This document shows positions 18,468-26,713 of a stretch of DNA of 64,000 bases, in pieces. This DNA is from Acinetobacter dispersus (GTDB lineage: Bacteria > Pseudomonadota > Gammaproteobacteria > Pseudomonadales > Moraxellaceae). The notes below the pieces were generated by a model. That model made no database searches. It was not told where the DNA came from and saw nothing but the letters and a program-made list of their open reading frames with translations. Every line of letters starts with the position of its first letter. Position 1 is the first letter of the stretch. Position numbers and translations under genes: made by a program. The stretch covers positions 2,666,001 through 2,730,000 of the forward strand of contig NZ_CP041970.1 in assembly GCF_009884975.1 (NCBI RefSeq), read 5' to 3'.

Positions 18468-18506
18468 TTGCATCACTGTAAATTATTGACCTTTACAGTG
18501 ATGCAA
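18468..18506. repeat. 15-bp perfect inverted repeat
   Basis: TTGCATCACTGTAAA and its exact reverse complement separated by 9 nt, 35 bp after the DUF697 gene and about 120 bp before the MFS gene. No T-tract follows on either strand, so it is not a standard intrinsic terminator. It could be a regulator site for the transporter gene or an mRNA 3'-end stem. Confidence 0.6.
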
Positions 18507-18623
18507 CAGATCAATAAAAAAACCACACAAATACGTTAATATTCACTTAATTTTTTAAGCATTCATAAAGATTGTATTTTTAATCTCCACATCTCGATGA
18601 TAAACAGATGATGGAGCGTCATT

Positions 18624-19916
18624 GTGCAAAATAGCCAATCACCTTCTCGTGTCCGTTCAATTTTTAACGTGACCAGCGGGAACTTTCTTGAACAATACGA
18701 CTTCTTCCTGTTTGGACTCTATGCACAAGCCATAGGCCAAACTTTTTTCCATTCAGACAGTAGCTATGCCGCGCTGATGAAAACCTTCCTCGTATTTGCA
18801 GTCAGTTTTCTCATGCGCCCAATTGGTGCTTTAGTACTCGGTCCTTATGTTGATCGCATTGGGCGTCGCCGTGGTCTGATGGTGACTTTAAGTATCATGG
18901 CCTTCGGTTCGCTAATCATTGCATTCACACCGAGCTATGCCAGTATTGGATTTGCCGCGACTGTGCTGATTTTCGTAGGGCGTCTTGCGCAAGGCTTTTC
19001 CGCAGGTGTTGAACTGGGCGGTGTTTCAGTTTATCTGGCCGAAATTGCCGAACCGCATAACCGTGGTTTTATTACCAGTTGGCAATCGGCAAGTCAGCAG
19101 GTTGCCGTCATTTTTGCAGCCGTCTTAGGTTATATCGTCAGTGTAGTGTTTACCAAAGCACAAGTGGATGCTTGGGCATGGCGGATTCCGTTCTTTGTCG
19201 GCTGTGCCATCATTCCTTTTATTTTCTGGTTGCGTAAGTCACTGGTTGAAACAGAAGCCTTTGCTTCTCGCAAAGAGCATCCAAGTACTCGACAAATTCT
19301 CGCCACATTAGCGGCCAACTGGAAAATTGTGTTGGCAGGTGTATGCATGGTTGCAACCACCACCACGATGTTTTATTTCATTACGGTTTACACCCCAACC
19401 TACGGTAAAGAAGTACTACATTTAACACGCACCGAAAGTTTGATCGCCACCATCATGGTTGGGCTGAGTAACTTTATTTTATTACCCCTTGGCGGTCATC
19501 TCTCCGATAAGTTTGGCCGCAAGCCTCTCTTAATCGCGACGACTGTATTGATCTTTGTCAGTGCCTATCCGCTACTGACTTGGTTAACACATACGATTAG
19601 CCTATCGCACATGCTGATGGTGTTATTGTGGTTCTCATTACTGTATAGCTTTTATAATGGTGCTTTAGTGGTTTCATTGGCTGAAATGATGCCAAGCTCA
19701 GTACGGATTGCAGGATTTTCGGTTGCTTATAGCTTTGCCACTTCTATCTTTGGTGGACTCACGCCAATGATAGCGACCTATCTGGTACAAACATCTGGCA
19801 ATAAGAGCATGCCTGCATTCTGGCTCATGTTTGCTGCCATCACCAGCTTAATCGCGACCTTAATCGTGTTCCGACAACATCGCAGTTACAGCGCACAATT
19901 GGCAAATAACAATTAA
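18624..19916 (+). CDS. MFS citrate/tricarballylate-type proton symporter
   Basis: This 430-residue protein has 12 predicted membrane helices and belongs to the metabolite:H+ symporter branch of the major facilitator superfamily. It resembles the CitA citrate and TcuC tricarballylate carriers closely by eye: VTSGNFLEQYDFFLFGLYA at the start, DRIGRRRGLMVTLSIMAFG as the loop 2-3 motif, GRLAQGFSAGVELGGVSVYL, FITSWQSASQQVAV, and LSDKFGRKPLL as the second MFS loop motif. It most likely imports citrate or a related tricarboxylate. GGAG precedes the GTG start by seven bases. No tricarballylate dehydrogenase genes are adjacent, so citrate is the simpler guess. Confidence 0.82.
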   Translation: MQNSQSPSRVRSIFNVTSGNFLEQYDFFLFGLYAQAIGQTFFHSDSSYAALMKTFLVFAVSFLMRPIGALVLGPYVDRIGRRRGLMVTLSIMAFGSLIIAFTPSYASIGFAATVLIFVGRLAQGFSAGVELGGVSVYLAEIAEPHNRGFITSWQSASQQVAVIFAAVLGYIVSVVFTKAQVDAWAWRIPFFVGCAIIPFIFWLRKSLVETEAFASRKEHPSTRQILATLAANWKIVLAGVCMVATTTTMFYFITVYTPTYGKEVLHLTRTESLIATIMVGLSNFILLPLGGHLSDKFGRKPLLIATTVLIFVSAYPLLTWLTHTISLSHMLMVLLWFSLLYSFYNGALVVSLAEMMPSSVRIAGFSVAYSFATSIFGGLTPMIATYLVQTSGNKSMPAFWLMFAAITSLIATLIVFRQHRSYSAQLANNN

Positions 19917-19934
19917 CCTAGGCAATGACAAACA

Positions 19935-19956
19935 GAAGGCGGATTAATCCGCCTTC
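19935..19956. terminator. Convergent stem-loop overlapping the pap stop codon
   Basis: Fully symmetrical GAAGGCGGATT / AATCCGCCTTC, 18 bp after the MFS gene stop and spanning the pap TAA. T-tracts are weak on both sides. Confidence 0.5.
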
Positions 19957-21362
19957 AACTGTTTTAAGATCGCTTTCAACACTTCAATTCGGGCTAAATA
20001 TTTATCATCGGTTGCAATCACATACCACGGTGCATAATCTGTATCGGTGCGCTTAAACATATCCGCAGCCGCTTTGAGATACTCATCCCATTTATCACGG
20101 TTACGCCAATCTTCTTCAGTAATCTTAAAGCGTTTATGTGGCGTCTGTTCCCGCGCTTTAAAGCGTAAGGCTTGTTCATCCTTACTAATCGCTAACCAGA
20201 TTTTCACAATGACGGTTTGGCTATCCACCAAGTTTTCTTCAAAACGGTTAATTTCACTATATGCCCGCTGCCACTCGACCGTAGAAGCAAAACCTTCAAT
20301 CCGTTCAACCAGCACACGCCCATACCAAGTGCGGTCAAAAATGGCGATCTTGCCACTATCATTCAACTTGCTCCAGAAACGCCACAAATAAGGACGGCGT
20401 AACTCATACCGCTCAGGTGCGGCAATGGTGTGAATTTCATACTCTCTTGGATCGAGTTTTTTCACAATTCGTTTGATCGCACCGCCTTTGCCTGCTGCAT
20501 CCATTCCTTCAAAGGCAATCACCACTTTACGTTCGTCATAACGTAACCGATCTGCCACCTTTTTAGTCAGTTTACTCAGCTCTTCTTTATAATCTTGTTT
20601 TTCTAAACCCGCTTTTTCAGGTTCAAGTAAGGCTTTCGGTATCGCAGCTTGCTGCCATTTTTGCGTAACTTTGGTTTGATGCTCAGGTAACTCTTGTAAA
20701 GTTTGCAATAAATATTGGGCAAAGCACTGATCACGCAGTTTTTCATCTTCACCATCAACAATAAACCAGTCATCGGTAAAGCGCTGGCTCAAACTTTGCA
20801 AAGTATCGTATTGTTTTTTATTGCGCCAATCCAAACCATGCAATTTATGCCATTGCTGTTCAGAAGCATCTATTTGATCTAAACGCTTTTGCAATGATTT
20901 CCATGATAAATCAAACCAGACTTTGACAATATGCACATGATTATTCTGCAAATCATGTTCAAAAGCGCGCATTTGTTCCACATAGCCATCAAACAGATTC
21001 TCATCTAAAGGCTTCGAAACATGCATCGCAGTAGTGAGTAAGTCACTGTACCAATTGCCAAACATCACTACGATTTGCCCTTCGGCTGGAATAAAGCGCG
21101 TATAGGATTGCCAAAAAGCCTGATTATTTGATAAGAGTTGAGGTGCATCGGCTTTCACCCGTAAATAACGTGGATCGAGCCATTCTCGTAATTGTTTAAC
21201 AGCCTCGCCTTTACCTGCCAACTCGATTCCACTGACTAGAACCAAAACACTTTTGGCATTTTTTTTATCTCGGCTATTCTTTAAAGCATATTGTGCTTCA
21301 ATCAGCTCTAGCGAAAGTTCATCTTCATCGCGTAATTCAAATGTCGGTTGTTGTTTACTCAT
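19944..21362 (-). CDS. pap: Polyphosphate:AMP phosphotransferase (class II PPK2)
   Basis: Two PPK2 domains in tandem identify the enzyme that makes ADP from AMP using polyphosphate, first characterised in Acinetobacter johnsonii. The C-terminal domain has the full set: Walker A FEGMDAAGKGGAIKRI, the lid-type YELRRPYLWRFW, and Walker B IAIFDRTWYGRVLVER. The N-terminal domain keeps a P-loop (VSGIELAGKGEAVKQL), but its Walker B counterpart reads VMFGNWYSDLL, so the aspartate and arginine are missing and it is probably not catalytic. I place the start at the ATG at 21362 (472 residues); an ATG 24 bases upstream has no ribosome site. It is cytosolic and linked to polyphosphate and energy metabolism. 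Confidence 0.9.
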   Translation of the reverse strand: MSKQQPTFELRDEDELSLELIEAQYALKNSRDKKNAKSVLVLVSGIELAGKGEAVKQLREWLDPRYLRVKADAPQLLSNNQAFWQSYTRFIPAEGQIVVMFGNWYSDLLTTAMHVSKPLDENLFDGYVEQMRAFEHDLQNNHVHIVKVWFDLSWKSLQKRLDQIDASEQQWHKLHGLDWRNKKQYDTLQSLSQRFTDDWFIVDGEDEKLRDQCFAQYLLQTLQELPEHQTKVTQKWQQAAIPKALLEPEKAGLEKQDYKEELSKLTKKVADRLRYDERKVVIAFEGMDAAGKGGAIKRIVKKLDPREYEIHTIAAPERYELRRPYLWRFWSKLNDSGKIAIFDRTWYGRVLVERIEGFASTVEWQRAYSEINRFEENLVDSQTVIVKIWLAISKDEQALRFKAREQTPHKRFKITEEDWRNRDKWDEYLKAAADMFKRTDTDYAPWYVIATDDKYLARIEVLKAILKQLKAD

Positions 21363-21576
21363 CTTTTTTTGCTCTAAGCGGCTCATTATTCAAATTAAAA
21401 AAGAGTATAGTCAAAACCAAGGCTTATCTCAGAAAAACCCGTGTACAATTTCTGTAGATTCCTGTTTCAACATCAGCACAGTGACCGATTATTAAACATT
21501 TAGAGTTTATGCTGTCATGGTTCTTGGTTATGATGCAGCCTATGATTTTATGGTTTTATTTTCTTTGAGTTCGAAC

Positions 21577-22284
21577 ATGTCAAAACTCGCTGCATTTGAT
21601 AATCTTTTATTACAATATCAAACTTTGAATTACCACCAAGATCCTGTGCTTGCACAGAGATTGCATGAAGTACAGGCATGGATGAAAGAGCGTATTGCAC
21701 AAACGCATGCTGAGTTTTTTGCTGAACCTCAAAATCAACTCATGGCCCAGTATTTTTTAAATCGTTTGTATGGTGGACCAGACTTTGATGCAATGGCGCA
21801 GCAAATCGAACGCCTGCTGAAATATGCACATAAAGCTGAAAGTCTTTTGCCAGAAAATGCCATCAAGACAGGCACAAAATCGGTCAGTTTGGCAGTCCTT
21901 GCTACACAGTTGGATGAACAAGTCGCGGTACAGCTGTTGCAGGATTACTCTCCCGACACACCGTTAACTGATGAAATCATGCGTCAAACCTTAGTTAAAC
22001 TTGATCAAGGCGATGCGCGTTATGAACAGTTACAACTGCTTGATGAGCTAGGCCTTACCCTTGATAAATATATGCGTTCAACCATGATGTATGCCGCTTT
22101 TAAAATGTGTAAAGGCATTGCGCATAAATATCAATTTGATCGTATGTACGAGTTTATCCAAGAAGGTTTCGCAGCCATGAAACCAATGAAGTCAGCTGCA
22201 ACCTTTATCAAAACCTTCAGCGAAAAAGAGCGTGAAATTATTGAGAAGGTACATGCTGGACATCCAAATCCATTCCGTAACTAA
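21577..22284 (+). CDS. FFLEELY-motif family protein of unknown function
   Basis: This protein of about 235 residues has no enzymatic motif that I recognise. Near residue 45-60 it carries AEFFAEPQNQLMAQYFLNRLYGGPDF, read here as HAEFFAEPQNQ then YFLNRLYGGPDF, which fits the FFLEELY-type signature (aromatic pair, Leu, Leu-Tyr-Gly, Asp-Phe) of a family seen in Acinetobacter and Pseudomonas. The rest is helical, with no signal peptide or membrane segment. An ATG 60 bases upstream extends the frame with a hydrophobic-looking stretch and no clear ribosome site, so the start is uncertain. Function unknown. Confidence 0.6.
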   Translation: MSKLAAFDNLLLQYQTLNYHQDPVLAQRLHEVQAWMKERIAQTHAEFFAEPQNQLMAQYFLNRLYGGPDFDAMAQQIERLLKYAHKAESLLPENAIKTGTKSVSLAVLATQLDEQVAVQLLQDYSPDTPLTDEIMRQTLVKLDQGDARYEQLQLLDELGLTLDKYMRSTMMYAAFKMCKGIAHKYQFDRMYEFIQEGFAAMKPMKSAATFIKTFSEKEREIIEKVHAGHPNPFRN

Positions 22285-22298
22285 AGTTTAGATGATTG

Positions 22299-22329
22299 CT
22301 CTGCAACCTTAACGCTTGGGGTTGCAGAG
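22299..22329 (+). terminator. Strong stem-loop after the FFLEELY-motif gene
   Basis: CTCTGCAACC-n11-GGTTGCAGAG, a perfect 10-bp stem 14 bp after the stop codon. No T-tract follows, so it may protect the mRNA 3' end rather than terminate by itself. Confidence 0.45.
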
Positions 22330-22494
22330 AAAAATGAGTCTTTTCAAATCTTAAGAAAAATTAAAACCCTTTTTAGAAAGTGACTTTCTGTATATTATTC
22401 ATATCAATTACAGCTGAAACCCTGTAAAAAGATACAAAATCTGTCATCATGCTTGCTGATTCGTGCCGCTAGAGCGAAAGTTTAGGAGAAAACA

Positions 22495-23436
22495 ATGTCT
22501 AACGAAAACCAACAGCCTACCCCAGAAGTTGAGCAAAACCCAAGTTCAGACAAAGTCAGCCCTTTCTTAAACACGCCCCTTCCACAAGGCACACCACAAG
22601 GTCAGCAGCAACCGATTCAACAAGGTGCAGCACAGACCTCAACAGCTTCAATTCCAAAATATAACTTACCCCGTGGTGCCAATACTGGTAACGTCGGTGC
22701 AACCACACACTTTGGTTATCAAACCGTAAATAGTGATGATAAAGCACAGAAAGTTGCTGAAGTATTCCATTCGGTTGCCAGCAAATACGACATCATGAAT
22801 GACCTGATGTCTTTTGGTATCCATCGTATCTGGAAACGTTTTGCCATTAATATGTCAGGTGTTCGTCGTGGTCAACACGTGCTTGATATCGCAGGCGGTA
22901 CAGGCGATTTAGCCAAAGTATTTAGCCGTGAAGTTGGACCTCAAGGTCATGTGGTTCTTTCAGATATTAACGAATCAATGTTAAATGTAGGCCGTGACCG
23001 TCTGATCGATGCAGGCTGCACCAACGTTGATTTCGTGCTTGCCAACGCTGAAACGCTCGAGCCATTTGCAGACAACAGTTTTGATTTAGTCACTATCAGC
23101 TTCGGTCTGCGTAATGTGACCGATAAAGATGCTGCTTTACAAGCCATGTACCGCGTGCTTAAACCAGGTGGTCGCCTGCTTATTCTTGAATTCTCTAAGC
23201 CTGTATTTGAGCCGTTCTCAAAACTTTATGACTTCTATTCATTCACCGCATTGCCGATCATGGGCAAACTGGTTGCCAATGATGCTGAAAGCTATAAATA
23301 TCTTGCTGAATCAATTCGTATGCACCCAGACCAACGTACACTGAAAGGTATGATGGAAAATGCGGGCTTCCAAAGCTGTGACTACCACAACTTAACGGGT
23401 GGTATTGTTGCTGTTCACCGTGGATTCAAACTTTAA
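22495..23436 (+). CDS. ubiE: Ubiquinone/menaquinone C-methyltransferase UbiE
   Basis: This SAM-dependent enzyme methylates the demethylated quinol ring in ubiquinone synthesis. From residue 69 onward it follows E. coli UbiE closely: [36 protein letters not shown], the SAM loop [43 protein letters not shown] and [12 protein letters not shown]. The first roughly 65 residues are an extra low-complexity segment rich in Gln, Pro and Gly that E. coli UbiE lacks, so the protein is 313 rather than about 250 residues. TTTAGGAGAAAACA before the ATG supports this start, so the extension is probably real. It is first gene of ubiE-ubiJ-ubiB. Confidence 0.95.
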   Translation: MSNENQQPTPEVEQNPSSDKVSPFLNTPLPQGTPQGQQQPIQQGAAQTSTASIPKYNLPRGANTGNVGATTHFGYQTVNSDDKAQKVAEVFHSVASKYDIMNDLMSFGIHRIWKRFAINMSGVRRGQHVLDIAGGTGDLAKVFSREVGPQGHVVLSDINESMLNVGRDRLIDAGCTNVDFVLANAETLEPFADNSFDLVTISFGLRNVTDKDAALQAMYRVLKPGGRLLILEFSKPVFEPFSKLYDFYSFTALPIMGKLVANDAESYKYLAESIRMHPDQRTLKGMMENAGFQSCDYHNLTGGIVAVHRGFKL

Positions 23437-23446
23437 GGCTTAAGAT

Positions 23447-24127
23447 ATGTGGTCGATTTTAGCACTCGGTGCAGTCGAGCGTATCATTCATCATGTGATT
23501 GATTTGGATGCGATTACTCGCATTCAACTTAATCAACTACAAGGTCAATTATTACGTGTTGTGATCGACAGTCCACAACTCTCAGTTGATGTTTTTTTTG
23601 ATGAAAATAGAGTTCGTCTAGAACCGACCGTGACTGGACAAGGTCAAACCCCTTCTCTCTTTGAACAGCGTCCATTTGATCCTCAATCTAAAATTACGAC
23701 TGCAACCGCAACATTACATGTTGAAAATACGGTTGAGCTGGTTAAATTACTGCTCAGTGATATGGATCAAATTGGTAATATCCCATTGCAAGGTGATTAT
23801 CACCTATTGCAGGATATTCAAAAAATCATACAACAGGCTGAGCCTGATCTCGCAGCACATTTGTCACCTTGGATTGGCCCGCAACTGGCACATGAGCTGG
23901 GTAAAGTTCAACTTGCACCCAAGCATTTGAGACGCTCACTACAAAGTCATTTATTTTTTGTTGAAGATGCCTTAAAAGAAGATAGCGGTTTATTTGCCCC
24001 ACGTTGGCAAATGGATGATCTCAATCGAGAGACCCGCCAACTCAATCAGGAAATTGATCGTTTGGAAGCCAAGCTTCAACAACTCAATACTCAACTCAAT
24101 CCATCCAAGCAACCCACACAAGACTAG
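23447..24127 (+). CDS. ubiJ: Ubiquinone biosynthesis accessory factor UbiJ (SCP2 domain)
   Basis: This 226-residue protein begins ten bases after ubiE. Its N-terminal half has the SCP2-like lipid-binding pattern, and the C-terminal tail is a coiled coil (LNRETRQLNQEIDRLEAK). UbiJ is a soluble lipid-binding member of the Ubi metabolon, which holds hydrophobic quinone intermediates for the hydroxylases and methylases. The name rests mainly on position between ubiE and ubiB and on the SCP2-plus-coiled-coil layout. Confidence 0.85.
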   Translation: MWSILALGAVERIIHHVIDLDAITRIQLNQLQGQLLRVVIDSPQLSVDVFFDENRVRLEPTVTGQGQTPSLFEQRPFDPQSKITTATATLHVENTVELVKLLLSDMDQIGNIPLQGDYHLLQDIQKIIQQAEPDLAAHLSPWIGPQLAHELGKVQLAPKHLRRSLQSHLFFVEDALKEDSGLFAPRWQMDDLNRETRQLNQEIDRLEAKLQQLNTQLNPSKQPTQD

Positions 24128-24139
24128 GTAAGACTTTAT

Positions 24140-25759
24140 ATGATTCCGCATGTTACACGGTTACTCGAACTTTGGCGTATTGCAGCACACTATCGCCTTG
24201 ACACCTTGTTCCCTGCGGAAGAATTACCAGTAAAAGCTCGTCATGCATTAAGCCTGATTAAAATGCATCCTGCAGCTTGGTCAAGTCGTGAAAAAAAGAA
24301 CCCGCTTAAGCTAAAAGAAGCCCTTGAGGATATGGGTCCCTTAGCGATTAAGCTCGGCCAATTGCTATCTACGCGTCGTGACTTGATTCCACCTGAAGTA
24401 TTATCACAACTGGTGTTATTGCAAGATCGTGTCAAACCGTATGACACTCAGCTAGCCAAACAGCGCATTCAAGAATCACTCAAAGCAGATGTATCAACCT
24501 TATTCTCACGCTTCGATGAGCAGCCGCTTGCCGCAGCCTCGATTGCACAAGTGCATACAGCAGCTTTGCATGATGGTCGTGAAGTTGTCGTTAAAGTCAC
24601 TCGCCCCGATATTCGCAGTCAAATTTTACAAGATTTTGAGATTCTGGCTTGGCTTGGCGATTGGTTGGAAAATCGCTTAGAAGCAGCGCGTGCCCTGCAT
24701 TTATCAGAAATTATTCAAGACTATCGTCAAATCATCTTAAATGAGCTTGATTTGAGTCTGGAAGCAGACAACACCCGCCGTATGCGTCACTACTTTACTG
24801 GCTCAAGCATGATGTACGTGCCAGAAGTCTATATGGACAGTAAAGACGTCATGGTGGCGGAACGCATCACAGGTGTCCCGATTTCGGATATTGCTACCTT
24901 TGATCGTTTAGGTATGGATCGTGCGGATCTGGCGGAAAAAGGCTTAACCATTTTCTTCACCCAAGTATTCCGTGACAACTTCTTCCATGCGGATATGCAT
25001 CCAGGCAATGTCTTTGTCGAGACCATTAACCCAAGCAATCCACGTTTTATCGCGTTGGACTGTGCAATTATGGGTGAATTGTCTAAGCACGATCAAATGA
25101 CGATTGCTCGTATGCTACTGGCTGTGATGAACAGTAACTTCATGCAATTGATTCAAATTGTGCATCAAGCAGGCTGGATTCCACCGGGTACAGATCAAGA
25201 TGCCCTATCCCGCGAAATGCGTCGTACCGTTGGTCCGATGGTTTCCAAACCAATGGATCAACTTGATTTTGCAGGCATTTTGATTCAGGTGATGGATATT
25301 GCCCGTCGTTTCCATTTAGAAATTCCACCGCAGTTGATGCTGTTACTCAAAACCTTAGTGCATGTTGAAGGCCTAGGAACGGATCTTTACCCACAACTCG
25401 ACATCTGGAAACTGGCAAAACCAATTCTGACCGAATGGGTCAAAGCCAATATGAATCCAGTCAAAAATGTGAAAGAACTGGGACAGCAAATTCCAGATCT
25501 ATTACTTGGCGCACAAGATATTCCAGGTTTATTAATTGACAGCTTAAATGGTCTAAAAAACCAATCGGCTTGGCACGACAAACAATTGCGTGAACTTCAG
25601 CAAATGCGTTTGCAAATGCAGCAACAGCAACGTCGTAGCTGGATATTTGGCAGTACCATGGTGATTTTACTCACCATTGCCATTATTAGCCCGTGGTTTA
25701 TTTCCATTGTGTTGATTGTGCTGAGTAGCCTATTAGCATTCTGGCGAATCGTGAAATAA
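24140..25759 (+). CDS. ubiB: Ubiquinone biosynthesis regulatory kinase-like protein UbiB
   Basis: This 539-residue protein belongs to the UbiB/ADCK atypical kinase family, whose ATPase activity supports coenzyme Q assembly at the membrane. The family KxGQ element is seen in IKLGQLLSTRRDLIPPE, followed by the alanine-rich loop LAAASIAQVHTA, VVKVTRPDI, the NELDLSLEADNTRRM helix, FFHADMHPGNVFVE and ALDCAIMG. Two membrane helices close the protein (IFGSTMVILLTIAII and SIVLIVLSSLLAFW), as in E. coli UbiB. It is last in the ubiEJB unit, and a terminator follows within 20 bp. Confidence 0.95.
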   Translation: MIPHVTRLLELWRIAAHYRLDTLFPAEELPVKARHALSLIKMHPAAWSSREKKNPLKLKEALEDMGPLAIKLGQLLSTRRDLIPPEVLSQLVLLQDRVKPYDTQLAKQRIQESLKADVSTLFSRFDEQPLAAASIAQVHTAALHDGREVVVKVTRPDIRSQILQDFEILAWLGDWLENRLEAARALHLSEIIQDYRQIILNELDLSLEADNTRRMRHYFTGSSMMYVPEVYMDSKDVMVAERITGVPISDIATFDRLGMDRADLAEKGLTIFFTQVFRDNFFHADMHPGNVFVETINPSNPRFIALDCAIMGELSKHDQMTIARMLLAVMNSNFMQLIQIVHQAGWIPPGTDQDALSREMRRTVGPMVSKPMDQLDFAGILIQVMDIARRFHLEIPPQLMLLLKTLVHVEGLGTDLYPQLDIWKLAKPILTEWVKANMNPVKNVKELGQQIPDLLLGAQDIPGLLIDSLNGLKNQSAWHDKQLRELQQMRLQMQQQQRRSWIFGSTMVILLTIAIISPWFISIVLIVLSSLLAFWRIVK

Positions 25760-25778
25760 ACTATTCTGTTTTGCATTG

Positions 25779-25812
25779 AAGGCCGTATTTTTAAATACGG
25801 CCTTTATTGTTT
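25779..25812 (+). terminator. Rho-independent terminator after ubiB
   Basis: AAGGCCGTATTT / AAATACGGCCTT with a two-base (effectively longer) loop, followed by TATTGTTTT. It closes the ubiEJB operon. Confidence 0.85.
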
Positions 25813-26006
25813 TAAACGCTACCTCCATCCAAATCCTGATGAAAACTCAATTCATTTTTATAGTTTAGGAAAGTTTTAACTCCAACTTAGGCCATTCTCA
25901 CTCAAAAGCTTCTCATCATTTTGTAGATATACGATCATGCATCCCTGTGCGACGTGCCACAGCAAGATACTAAGGTGAATCGACACATATTTTAAAGGAA
26001 GAGAAC

Positions 26007-26606
26007 ATGGGTTTAAGAAATAGTATTCATAACTATGGCTCGATTGCAAAATGGCTGCATTGGAGCACGGCATTATTGTTTTTATGCGCTTATTGCAGTG
26101 TCTATTACCGACATTGGTTTACCGAAAAAGGTACACCTGAAAACTGGACAGCATTACAGCTTCACCTTTCCGTCGGCATCAGTATTGCCATACTCATTAT
26201 CCTTCGAATTATTTGGCGTCTGAACAATCCACAACCCCAATTAGAGCCTGCTAGCCCAGCTGCGACTTTTGCAGCGCATGCAGGGCATTTTGCCCTATAT
26301 GCCATTATGGTCATTGCACCTTTAACAGGTTATTTGGGTACGAGTGTAAATACCGAGTTCTTTTTCTTATTTGAAATTCCCCAATTTGAACACACAAGTC
26401 TGTTTCAAAACTTGATTGCTCAAGGCTTAGGCTTGAGCTTTGAAGAGTTCGAGATCCCGATTGATTTTATACATAAGCAAATTCTTGGAAAATGGCTGAT
26501 CTGGATGCTGATTTTAGGACATGCAGGCGCTGCTCTGTATCATCACTTTGTGAAAAAAGATCGTACTCTCCTCAAGATGACTACGGGGCAAGATCAACCT
26601 AAATAA
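26007..26606 (+). CDS. Cytochrome b561 family protein
   Basis: This 199-residue membrane protein has four hydrophobic helices and the histidines expected of a CybB-type di-heme cytochrome b561: the N-terminal IAKWLHWSTALLFL, LQLHLSVGISIAIL, AAHAGHFALYAIMVIAPLTGY (read as AAHAGHFALYAIM then VIAPLTGY), and the C-terminal WMLILGHAGAALYHHFV. Such proteins exchange electrons between the quinone pool and periplasmic partners, including superoxide in E. coli. GGAAGAG precedes the ATG. It stands alone, with no obvious redox partner gene; the next gene is an FAD monooxygenase about 107 bp away. Confidence 0.88.
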   Translation: MGLRNSIHNYGSIAKWLHWSTALLFLCAYCSVYYRHWFTEKGTPENWTALQLHLSVGISIAILIILRIIWRLNNPQPQLEPASPAATFAAHAGHFALYAIMVIAPLTGYLGTSVNTEFFFLFEIPQFEHTSLFQNLIAQGLGLSFEEFEIPIDFIHKQILGKWLIWMLILGHAGAALYHHFVKKDRTLLKMTTGQDQPK

Positions 26607-26713
26607 ACAACCTGTAGCTTCGTTGTGCATCAGATTTTCTTTTTTAAAAAGTCTTTCAGATCAGTTAAGATGCTGTTTGAGTACATTTCATAAAGACTTT
26701 AAAAGAACAAACA

